Assembly: GCA_030665485.1 (NCBI GenBank)
Contig: DAOUZV010000086.1
Coordinates: forward strand, 1 to 5,437
Reading direction: 5' to 3'
Length of the DNA: 5,437 nucleotides
Source: Chloroflexota bacterium
Lineage (GTDB): Bacteria > Chloroflexota > Dehalococcoidia > JABGRK01
Made by a program: the position numbers and the translations under genes. This document shows positions 1 through 5,437 of the stretch, in pieces (position 1 is the first letter of the stretch; each line of letters opens with the position of its first letter). The notes beneath the pieces are model-generated. The model had not been told where the DNA came from. It worked only from the letters and a program-made list of their open reading frames with translations, and ran no database searches.

Positions 1-195
1 CAGCTGGTGATCAATACGCCCAGCGGCAAGATGAGCCAGTACGATGACTCATACATACGAAAGGCGGCCATCAAATACAAGGTATCCTACATCACAACAC
101 TAGCCGCCGCCGCCGCTGCAGCCAAGGGCATAGCCGCTTACAAACAGGGCAAGGATGAGGTAAAATCGCTGCAGGAGTATCACAAGAGTTTATAG
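1..195 (+). CDS. carB: Carbamoyl-phosphate synthase large subunit, C-terminal end (partial)
   Basis: The visible 64 residues are the end of the CarB large subunit, which makes carbamoyl phosphate from bicarbonate, ammonia (delivered from glutamine by CarA) and two ATP. Carbamoyl phosphate feeds pyrimidine and arginine synthesis. The piece lies in the C-terminal MGS-like regulatory domain, recognised by LVINTPSGK (residues 2-10 of the fragment), an IRKAA helix and YITTLAAA. In characterised CarB proteins this domain binds allosteric nucleotide effectors. The reading frame is open from base 1, so the gene starts outside the window; the GTG at 7 is an internal valine codon. It ends with TAG at 193-195. 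A run of seven alanines (GCC/GCT/GCA codons, about 103-123) sits where the family has an alanine-rich helix. pyrK follows 9 bp downstream on the same strand, so the two are probably cotranscribed. The assignment is firm despite the short length. Confidence 0.93.
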   Translation, partial: QLVINTPSGKMSQYDDSYIRKAAIKYKVSYITTLAAAAAAAKGIAAYKQGKDEVKSLQEYHKSL

Positions 196-204
196 GTTTT
201 AGCC

Positions 205-1014
205 ATGCAACAAGTCGTAACGCGTGTTATATATAATGAAAAGATAATGGCTGGAGGCTATCTGATGTGGCTTGATTGCCCGCAGATAGCCTCAACCACC
301 GTGCCCGGCCAGTTCGTCATGGTGCTTTGCCGGAACCAGGGTGGCGATGTCCCGTTGCTCAGACGACCCTTAAGCATCCATCGTGTCGACGGAGATAGGA
401 TGGCATTGCTGTATGCCGTCGTCGGCCAGGGCACGCGGTGGCTCAGCCATCGCAAACCGGGCGATCAAGTGGATATCCTCGGCCCGCTGGGCAACAACTT
501 CACCATTGATGCCGATTCAAAGAGGCTGCTGCTGGTTGCCGGCGGTATAGGCATTGCTCCCACAGTGGCCCTTGCCGACTTTGCACTGGACAGGGGATAT
601 ATAGTAACGTTGCTCATAGGGAGCAGAAGTGCCTTGCATATGTATCCGGAAGACCAGCTTGACCGCGCCGTTTCTACGGGGCTCAACGTCGTCGTGGTAA
701 CAGAGGATGGCTCGAAAGGGCGCAAAGGGATGGTAACAGGAGCTCTTTCCGATCTGGCGGCGGGGGCCGATCAGATATACGCCTGCGGCCCGCTGCCCAT
801 GTACCGTGCCATAAGCGGCGATATCGATATACTTGATGGTAAACCGGCGCAGGTTTGCCTTGAACAGATGATGGGCTGTGGCTGGGGCGTGTGCTACGGT
901 TGTACTATCGAGACGAAAAACGGACTTCAGAAGGTGTGTCAGGACGGCCCAATATTCGATATAAAAGACGTTATGTGGAACAGCGTGGTCGATCCCGTAG
1001 TCGGCAGACTGTAG
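205..1014 (+). CDS. pyrK: Dihydroorotate dehydrogenase B electron-transfer subunit (PyrK)
   Basis: PyrK carries electrons from dihydroorotate dehydrogenase (PyrD, class 1B) to NAD+ through FAD and a [2Fe-2S] cluster, in the fourth step of pyrimidine synthesis. The 269-residue length is usual. An N-terminal ferredoxin-reductase-like FAD domain has PGQFVMV (34-40) and RRPLSI (53-58). The NAD domain has GGIGIAP (113-119) and CGP (194-196). The C-terminal cluster site has Cys225, Cys230, Cys233 and Cys245, i.e. C-x4-C-x2-C-x11-C. The ATG at 205 fits the family N-terminus. Its ribosome site is weak: only AGG at 194-196, overlapping the carB stop region, so translation may be coupled to carB. It sits directly after carB as in many pyrimidine operons, but no pyrD follows: purA on the other strand starts its 3' end one base later. 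PyrK-like proteins can also serve other oxidoreductases, but the carB neighbour favours the pyrimidine role. Confidence 0.93.
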   Translation: MQQVVTRVIYNEKIMAGGYLMWLDCPQIASTTVPGQFVMVLCRNQGGDVPLLRRPLSIHRVDGDRMALLYAVVGQGTRWLSHRKPGDQVDILGPLGNNFTIDADSKRLLLVAGGIGIAPTVALADFALDRGYIVTLLIGSRSALHMYPEDQLDRAVSTGLNVVVVTEDGSKGRKGMVTGALSDLAAGADQIYACGPLPMYRAISGDIDILDGKPAQVCLEQMMGCGWGVCYGCTIETKNGLQKVCQDGPIFDIKDVMWNSVVDPVVGRL

Positions 1015-1015
1015 T

Positions 1016-2299
1016 TTAAAGTATAGGTTTGGCCTCTATGGTCTGATCGCGTGCGGCACCCACCGAAACCAGGTTCATGGGACACCCCAGTAGCTCCCCA
1101 AGCTTCTCCACGTATGCCCTGGCCTCAACGGGAAGGTCTTCGTATCTCTTAATGTTTGTGATATCGCGGTTCCAGCCCGGCATCTCTATGTATACTGGCT
1201 CGCACTGCTCTAATATCGTTAGGTTCGACGGCGGTCGACTGTAAGTAACATCGCCGACTTTATAAGAGGTGCATATCTTTAAGGAATCGAATTTGTCCAG
1301 AATATCCAGCCGTGTCAGCGCGGCGGCGTTGAATCCGTTCAACTCGGCGCTGTAGCGGCTTACAACCGCATCGAACCAGCCGCAACGGCGCGGCCGTCCG
1401 GTGGTTGTTCCGTATTCGTGCCCCTCTTCCCGGATTTTTTCGCCCATCTCGTCCAATAGCTCTGTCGGCATCGGGCCGGCGCCCACCCTAGTGGTATACG
1501 CCTTGAAAACGCCAAGCACCTGGTTGACCCGCATCGGGCTCAGTCCCAGTCCGGTGCAGGCCCCTCCGATCATGGGAGATGAGGATGTAACGAATGGATA
1601 GGTGCCGTGGTCTATATCTAAGAGAGCTCCCTGTGCGCCCTCCAGCATAACCAGTTCGCCCCTGTCCAGTGCCTCCAGTATCATAGTATTGATATCGCGG
1701 ACATAGGGACGCAGGCGCTGTCCGTAGTCGCAGTACTGGCTGTATATCTCATCAAATGAAAGAGGCTTGGCGCCGAAGACCTTGGTGATTATGTCGTTCT
1801 TGTACTTAAATACAGGCTCCAGTCTTGAGCGCAATACATCTTTGTCCAGTAGGTCGCCCACGCGGATTCCTAACCGTGCTGCCTTGTCCACGTACATGGG
1901 CCCTATGCCCCGGCGTGTGGTGCCGATGGCCTTCGATCCCTTGGCCTCCTCCTCCAGTCCATCGAGTATGTAGTGATATGGCATGATGACGTGGGCTTTC
2001 TCGCTGATGTACAGCCTGCCGCCGTTGATGCCGCTCTTTTTGAGCATGTCCAGCTCTTCAAAGAAGACGCCAAGGTCAACCGCAAGCCCGTTGCCCAACA
2101 CGCAGGTGGCCTGCTCGTTAAAAACACCGGAAGGAATGAGGTGCAGTTTGAAGGTGCCCAGGTGGTTTACGACGGTATGGCCGGCGTTGCTGCCACCGCC
2201 GAAGCGGGCCACTATATTCGCTTTTTCTGCCAGCAGGTCAACTATCTTTCCCTTGCCCTCGTCTCCCCACTGAGCTCCAATGATCGCTATTACTGGCAT
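1016..2299 (-). CDS. purA: Adenylosuccinate synthetase (PurA)
   Basis: PurA couples GTP hydrolysis to condensation of IMP with aspartate, giving adenylosuccinate, the first committed step from IMP to AMP; it is cytoplasmic and normally a dimer. The 427 residues match the usual family length. The glycine-rich loop WGDEGKGK is at 11-18, with Asp13 the expected catalytic aspartate and His41 (in NAGH) the expected catalytic histidine. Other family blocks are TTRRGIGPMYVDKAARLG (127-144), LEGAQGALLDIDHGTYPF (219-236), the aspartate/IMP loop TTTGRPRRCGWFD (298-310) and the guanine-loop region TRLD (329-332). Two guanine-side positions vary: TRLD where TKLD is usual, and SVGAAR (412-417) where SxGPxR is usual. 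The ATG at 2297-2299 has a GAGGG ribosome site 6 nt upstream and matches the conserved N-terminus. Its 3' end faces pyrK across one base. It lies 70 bp downstream of the tRNA-Ser(GGA) gene and has its own promoter. Confidence 0.97.
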   Translation of the reverse strand: MPVIAIIGAQWGDEGKGKIVDLLAEKANIVARFGGGSNAGHTVVNHLGTFKLHLIPSGVFNEQATCVLGNGLAVDLGVFFEELDMLKKSGINGGRLYISEKAHVIMPYHYILDGLEEEAKGSKAIGTTRRGIGPMYVDKAARLGIRVGDLLDKDVLRSRLEPVFKYKNDIITKVFGAKPLSFDEIYSQYCDYGQRLRPYVRDINTMILEALDRGELVMLEGAQGALLDIDHGTYPFVTSSSPMIGGACTGLGLSPMRVNQVLGVFKAYTTRVGAGPMPTELLDEMGEKIREEGHEYGTTTGRPRRCGWFDAVVSRYSAELNGFNAAALTRLDILDKFDSLKICTSYKVGDVTYSRPPSNLTILEQCEPVYIEMPGWNRDITNIKRYEDLPVEARAYVEKLGELLGCPMNLVSVGAARDQTIEAKPIL

Positions 2300-2305
2300 A
2301 AATTT

Positions 2306-2310
2306 CCCTC
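2306..2310 (-). promoter_or_regulatory. purA ribosome binding site
   Basis: GAGGG on the minus strand lies 6 nt before the purA ATG and supports that start. If the promoter at 2315-2343 is used, this site would sit at or within a base or two of the 5' end of the mRNA. Confidence 0.8.
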
Positions 2311-2314
2311 AGGA

Positions 2315-2343
2315 AGTATATCAGGTTGGACGGCTTTTGTGAA
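2315..2343 (-). promoter_or_regulatory. Sigma-70-type promoter for purA
   Basis: On the minus strand, TTCACA (2338-2343) and TATACT (2315-2320) are separated by exactly 17 bp. Each hexamer differs from consensus at one position. The -10 box is preceded by TGA, giving an extended -10 (TGN). The expected start of transcription is about 7 nt downstream, near 2308-2309, leaving a leader of only about 10 nt before the purA ATG. No riboswitch or attenuator can fit in such a leader. Transcripts reading through from the upstream tRNA genes are also possible, since no terminator hairpin is visible between 2370 and this promoter. Confidence 0.72.
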
Positions 2344-2369
2344 GTAATGTATAATGTCGGATAAACTCG

Positions 2370-2458
2370 TGGCGGAGAGAGTGGGATTCGAACCCACGGT
2401 CACCAATGGCGACACGCGCTCTCCAGGCGCGCCTGATCGTCCACTCCAGCATCGCTCC
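2370..2458 (-). tRNA. tRNA-Ser (anticodon GGA), CCA encoded
   Basis: This class II tRNA of 89 nt reads UCC and UCU codons. Read on the minus strand, the anticodon loop is CTGGAGA (2420-2426) with anticodon GGA at 2422-2424, closed by a CGCGC/GCGCG stem. A long variable arm, GTCGCC-ATT-GGTGAC (one G-U pair), identifies it as a serine tRNA rather than another class I species. The T-arm is GTGGG-TTCGAAT-CCCAC, the discriminator is G (2373) and CCA is genomically encoded at 2370-2372. The acceptor stem is GGAGCGA against TCTCTCC, which leaves a C-U mismatch at the fifth pair (C5 at 2454, U68 at 2378). The last 31 nt match tRNA-Ser(CGA) nearby except at one base. purA follows 70 bp downstream on the same strand. 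Identity is secure; full functionality is likely but the mismatch is worth noting. Confidence 0.95.
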
Positions 2459-2551
2459 TGGGTTGTCTATTCGATTGTCGTTAGTTTATACTTTAATTAG
2501 TTAGATTATAAAATTAACTCGCTGTAAATGAAAGGGTTTTTGATAATCAAA
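2459..2551 (-). other. AT-rich spacer between the two tRNA-Ser genes
   Basis: This 93-bp gap is much richer in A and T than the rest of the window and has no credible gene. On the minus strand there are two -10-like boxes, TATAAT (2505-2510) and TATAAA (2485-2490), but neither has a good -35 box; the best for TATAAT is TTTCAT (2528-2533) at 17 bp. A 13-bp near-perfect palindrome, TTTGAT-A-ATCAAA on the + strand (2539-2551), begins right after the CCA end of tRNA-Ser(CGA). It is too AT-rich and too tightly looped to be a convincing terminator. The tRNA genes could be cotranscribed, or the GGA gene could have a weak promoter here. Confidence 0.4.
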
Positions 2552-2642
<91 letters not shown>

Positions 2643-2655
2643 GAGCCCAAAAAGA

Positions 2656-2683
2656 ATTATAGCACAGTTTGATCTCAAAACAA
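2656..2683 (-). promoter_or_regulatory. Promoter for the tRNA-Ser(CGA) gene or tRNA pair
   Basis: On the minus strand, TTGTTT (2678-2683) and a consensus TATAAT (2656-2661) are 16 bp apart, with TGC directly before the -10 (extended -10). Transcription would begin near 2648-2650, leaving a 5' leader of roughly 6-8 nt before the mature tRNA end at 2642, suited to trimming by RNase P. The -35 box ends only 10 bp from the lgt start codon on the opposite strand, so this promoter occupies most of the 51-bp gap between the tRNA and lgt. Confidence 0.68.
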
Positions 2684-2693
2684 GGCGGGGAAG

Positions 2694-3572
2694 ATGTATT
2701 CAATCACTGTCAGTATGGACCCGGACATAGTCGAGCTGTTCGGCAGGTTCCCTATCGAATGGCACGGCATAATGGTGGTGCTGGCGCTTGTCAGTGGCCT
2801 CGCTTTAACCTTCTATCTGGCAAAGAAGGACGGCCTCCTTAAGCAGCCTGCTGATACAGACGAAGGTGCGGATGAAGAAGGGGATAAGCCAAAAAAGAAA
2901 TCCGGCGGCGTAATCGAACAGCTTCTCCCTGTGATACTGGTGGCTGTTATAGCGGGAATACTTGGGTCCAGGCTGTTACACGTCGTCGATCAGTGGGAGT
3001 ACTACTCCAATAATCTCAGGCAGATATTGAATTTATGGGAGGGCTCCAGCATTATCGGCGCCGTTGTCGGCGGAGCCGTTGGGGCGGCCATCTACGCCAA
3101 GCTCGCCGGGTGGAGCTGGACGCGTCTGGGCAAAATTGCTGATGTCGCCGCGCCGGGATCGATACTGGCAATGGCCATCGGCAGGATCGGCTGCATCATA
3201 AACGGCGATGCCTATGGCACGGCCACCTCATTGCCGTGGGGGTTTATATACACACATCCTAACCGGGCGATTCTTGAGTCAACCAGCTATGTGGGGCACC
3301 CGGCGCCCGCGTACGAGATAATCTGGGATATGCTGATTTTCGCCTTCCTCATGGTTTTTCGCAAAAAACTGAGGCCCGCCGGTGTTTCATACTGGCTATA
3401 CATTTCCCTGTACTCGCTGGGGCGCTTCTTAATCACCTTCGTGAGGGTAAACGACCCGTATCTCTGGGGACTAAAACAGGCGCAGGTGGTTACGCTTTTC
3501 ATAATGATAATAGGGGTGCCATTGCTTATTTACCTGATTTGGAACAGGGAGAAGTACAAGGAATACGTCTAA
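2694..3572 (+). CDS. lgt: Prolipoprotein diacylglyceryl transferase (Lgt)
   Basis: Lgt moves diacylglycerol from phosphatidylglycerol to the lipobox cysteine of prolipoproteins in the cytoplasmic membrane, the first step of lipoprotein maturation. The signature GRIGCIINGDAYG is at 163-175 (Arg164 matching the essential signature arginine). HPAPAYE (202-208) matches the family HPxQxYE block, and LGRFLITFVR (242-251) carries the second conserved arginine, Arg244. About seven hydrophobic segments are visible (roughly 21-43, 75-95, 116-137, 150-170, 208-223, 230-250, 263-283). Two oddities: a strongly charged stretch at 51-70, acidic then lysine-rich, between the first two membrane segments; and IIGAVVGG (120-127) where E. 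coli Lgt has its SFHGG motif, so that histidine is absent. The ATG at 2694 has AAGG 8 nt upstream; Met8 is an alternative but has no ribosome site. It is divergent from the tRNAs and convergent with feoB across 3 bp. No clear + strand promoter was found. Confidence 0.93.
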   Translation: MYSITVSMDPDIVELFGRFPIEWHGIMVVLALVSGLALTFYLAKKDGLLKQPADTDEGADEEGDKPKKKSGGVIEQLLPVILVAVIAGILGSRLLHVVDQWEYYSNNLRQILNLWEGSSIIGAVVGGAVGAAIYAKLAGWSWTRLGKIADVAAPGSILAMAIGRIGCIINGDAYGTATSLPWGFIYTHPNRAILESTSYVGHPAPAYEIIWDMLIFAFLMVFRKKLRPAGVSYWLYISLYSLGRFLITFVRVNDPYLWGLKQAQVVTLFIMIIGVPLLIYLIWNREKYKEYV

Positions 3573-3575
3573 ATT

Positions 3576-5288
3576 TTAAAGCAAGATTAGCTTAAGCGCA
3601 GCGCCGGCTGCCAGCACCACCGCAATCATTATTACTGTCGATGCCAGCAAGCGTTTCCATCCTAGCTCCCTAAACAGTATGACGAAGGTAGCGATGCAAG
3701 GGAAGAACATGGCCAGCACCACACTGCCCACAACCAGTTGATCTGCGCTCAGATTCAGTGCCCCCAGCATACCAACGGCCATATCCTTGCGCAAAAAGCC
3801 GATCGATAGGGCGGCAGCGGCGTCTTTGGGTAGACCGAATAGGCCGGTCACCACCGGCGAGAAGAAGTCGGCTATATAGTCAAAAACGCCTGCGGCATAA
3901 AGCAACGTTATCACCAGAATGCCCAGCATAACGATGGGAACAGCCTCTTTTATAAAGTGCTTTATTCTCATCCACAGCTTGGTTCCTAGGGCACGCAGCG
4001 GTGGCATGCGGTATGGTGGTATTTCGATTAGCAGCTCTGGGCTGAATCCCTTTACGGTGAATCTCAAAACAAACCCCAAAAGAAGCCATACTATAAACAG
4101 TGTGCCGTAAACTATTACCACGTACTGTAAACCGTATCCGCCCACAAGACCGATCACCATTGCCTGTAATGCGGCGCAGGGAATGGCGATGGAGATAAGA
4201 GTAGCCACGATGAAGCGCTCACGTTTGCTCTCAAGTATGCGCGTAGCCATAATTCCCGGCACGTTGCAGCCGAAGCCCAGCAGCGTGGGAATAATGGCAA
4301 AACCATGAACCCCTATACGGTGCATGATGGTGTCCATCAGCACCGCGACGCGTGGCAGATAGCCGAAATCCTCCAGAAAACCAAACACGAAATAGAAGGC
4401 GAATACATAGGGCAGAACGGCACCAAAGGGAATGAAAAGCCCGGTTGTCAAAATACCGAAAGATTGCGTAAAATCTATCTGGCCCGCAACCAGTTCGCCC
4501 ACAAATACGTCGTGAACGAACCCGCTATTACCAAGGGCATCGCTCAACTGCATCATCAGCGGTGCCCATAGGTTGTTGAATAGAGGTTCGAACACGTATC
4601 CTATTAGGCTTTCGCCGATAAGCCGTATCAGCGCGAATGAGCCGATGAGAACAGCGGCGGCGATCAGAATACCGGGGAATGGCCTTATCGAGGCGTCGCC
4701 CAAACGCTCCAGCAACGTATGATGACGGTGGCTTACCACCTGGATCTGCTCCACGATGCGTCCCACCTCGGTCCACAGCTCGTCATGCGTTCTCTCTGTA
4801 ACGGCGATGGTTTTTGCCTGCGGTATGTGATCAATGAGATCCTTGATACCCTCGCCGGTAACGGCCACCGTGGGAACAACAGGCACTCCCAATATCTTCG
4901 CCAGTTTAACGTGGTCTATCTTTATACCTTTGTGCTTGGCCTCGTCCCACAGGTTCAAAGCTATCAGCATGGGGATGCCCTTTTCCAGTAGTTGAAGGGT
5001 TAAAAAAAGGTTTCTTTCCAGATTTGTGGAATCGACGACGTTGATGACAACGTCGCCCTCTGTGAGCATCTCGGTGGCAACCTCCTCCGCCTTGGATAGC
5101 GGCTCCAGCGTGTATGTGCCAGGAACGTCGATGACCTCTGCGGTCTCATCGCCCAGCTTGAGGTAGCCCTTGCTGTAACCCACCGTGGTGCCGGGGTAGT
5201 TCGAGGTCACCACCCTCACTCCGGTCAGGCGGGAGAAAAAGGCGCTTTTACCTATATTGGGGCTGCCCATCAGCAGCAGTTTCTTCAT
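3576..5288 (-). CDS. feoB: Ferrous iron transport protein B (FeoB), compact variant
   Basis: FeoB is a membrane protein with an N-terminal G domain that imports Fe2+. The G domain shows GSPNIGKS (8-15, G1), YPGTTVGY (31-38, G2 with Thr34 or Thr35), DVPGTY (54-59, G3), NLWD (112-115, G4) and VTGEG (143-147, G5-like). The membrane part begins near residue 205 and has about eight or nine hydrophobic segments. Core motifs are FLEDFGYLPR (304-313), GFGCNVPGIMATR (338-350), IPCAALQ (369-375), FLRKDMAVGML (498-508) and FFPCIATF (528-535), giving cysteines 341, 371 and 531. At 570 residues it is shorter than the usual 650-770; the helical region between G domain and membrane is only about 40 residues (161-200). 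IPCAALQ replaces the SCxAR motif of E. coli-type FeoB. The ATG abuts the upstream feoA stop (TAAATG) with GAAGG just before it, so translation is probably coupled. Fe2+ is the likely substrate, though another divalent metal is not excluded. Confidence 0.92.
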   Translation of the reverse strand: MKKLLLMGSPNIGKSAFFSRLTGVRVVTSNYPGTTVGYSKGYLKLGDETAEVIDVPGTYTLEPLSKAEEVATEMLTEGDVVINVVDSTNLERNLFLTLQLLEKGIPMLIALNLWDEAKHKGIKIDHVKLAKILGVPVVPTVAVTGEGIKDLIDHIPQAKTIAVTERTHDELWTEVGRIVEQIQVVSHRHHTLLERLGDASIRPFPGILIAAAVLIGSFALIRLIGESLIGYVFEPLFNNLWAPLMMQLSDALGNSGFVHDVFVGELVAGQIDFTQSFGILTTGLFIPFGAVLPYVFAFYFVFGFLEDFGYLPRVAVLMDTIMHRIGVHGFAIIPTLLGFGCNVPGIMATRILESKRERFIVATLISIAIPCAALQAMVIGLVGGYGLQYVVIVYGTLFIVWLLLGFVLRFTVKGFSPELLIEIPPYRMPPLRALGTKLWMRIKHFIKEAVPIVMLGILVITLLYAAGVFDYIADFFSPVVTGLFGLPKDAAAALSIGFLRKDMAVGMLGALNLSADQLVVGSVVLAMFFPCIATFVILFRELGWKRLLASTVIMIAVVLAAGAALKLILL

Positions 5289-5437
5289 TTAACCTTCAGG
5301 CTCAACGTGTATCTTTTTAGCCATGCCGTGGCCCAACGCTATCTGCGAATTGTCTACCTTTATGGTTATCGGTCCGCGCATCAGCATTGCGCTTACCTTA
5401 GTTATCGCCTTGCCGGCCCTTATACCCATGGAGGCCA
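5289..5437 (-). CDS. feoA: FeoA-domain protein, C-terminal 48 residues (partial)
   Basis: Reading leftward from the window edge, an open frame (first full codon at 5433-5435) encodes 48 residues starting ASMGIRAGK and ending in VEPEG, stopping with TAA at 5289-5291. It matches the C-terminal half of FeoA, a small cytoplasmic protein with an SH3-like beta-barrel that works with FeoB. The features are LASMGI-RAG-K at the entry (the preceding partial codon ends in TG, consistent with Leu), a basic central strand region ITKVSAM, GPITIKV, and the closing block ALGHGMAKKIHVE, where family members usually have a small residue and G-x-x-x-A. The stop is followed directly by the feoB ATG with no spacing. 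The true start lies beyond the window; the internal ATG at about 5427-5429 is within the conserved block and is not the start. The operon promoter, where iron regulation would act, is also outside. Confidence 0.85.
   Translation of the reverse strand, partial: ASMGIRAGKAITKVSAMLMRGPITIKVDNSQIALGHGMAKKIHVEPEG

Noticed and set aside
103..123. GCC-rich triplet run encoding seven alanines in CarB, considered as a slippage-prone repeat.
   Set aside because: Codons are mixed (GCC, GCT, GCA) and the family is alanine-rich here, so phase variation is unlikely.
1973..2347. A 124-codon open frame on the + strand opposite purA.
   Set aside because: It lies wholly over the strongly supported purA 5' half and its promoter, has no ribosome site or recognisable motif, and is best explained as a codon-bias shadow.
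2539..2551. Palindrome TTTGAT-A-ATCAAA next to the tRNA CCA end, considered as terminator or regulator operator.
   Set aside because: It is very AT-rich with almost no loop and no following T-run on the minus strand; a 13-bp palindrome can arise by chance in this AT-rich spacer.
4305..4571. An 88-codon open frame on the + strand opposite feoB.
   Set aside because: It is antisense to conserved FeoB core motifs including GFGCNVP-adjacent sequence, and has no independent support.

Overview
The window is a compact bacterial chromosomal segment of moderate GC content, apart from an AT-rich tRNA spacer. It contains housekeeping genes and one metal-uptake operon. I see no insertion sequence, phage gene, CRISPR array or toxin system. 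All four complete protein genes have recognisable families with their main motifs. The combination of a carB-pyrK pair, a CCA-encoded tRNA-Ser pair and a short FeoB of the 'IPC' type would suit a Chloroflexota/Dehalococcoidia-like or similar anaerobic lineage. That placement is inference from protein flavour only and is weak.

Layout, left to right. (1) Positions 1-1014, + strand: the 3' end of carB (carbamoyl-phosphate synthase large subunit) followed 9 bp later by pyrK (electron-transfer subunit of dihydroorotate dehydrogenase); this is the tail of a pyrimidine operon. (2) Positions 1016-2343, - strand: purA (adenylosuccinate synthetase), tail-to-tail with pyrK across a single base, with a good sigma-70-type promoter just upstream. 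(3) Positions 2370-2683, - strand: two tRNA-Ser genes, GGA and CGA, both with encoded CCA ends, and a clear promoter in front of the CGA gene. (4) Positions 2694-3572, + strand: lgt, divergent from the tRNAs, encoding the first enzyme of lipoprotein maturation. (5) Positions 3576-5437, - strand: a feoA-feoB operon for ferrous iron uptake, tail-to-tail with lgt across 3 bp. feoA runs off the right edge; its stop codon directly abuts the feoB start.

Functionally, carB/pyrK and purA serve pyrimidine and purine synthesis from opposite strands. The tRNA-Ser pair covers UCC/UCU and UCG codons. lgt and feoAB are unrelated membrane functions. Both convergent gene pairs have no visible terminator between them, so transcripts may overlap there.

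I did not find an undescribed system. The points worth a second look are modest: a predicted purA leader of only about 10 nt, an acceptor-stem mismatch in one tRNA-Ser, a compact and motif-variant FeoB, a charged insertion and a missing histidine in Lgt, and a pyrK with no pyrD beside it.
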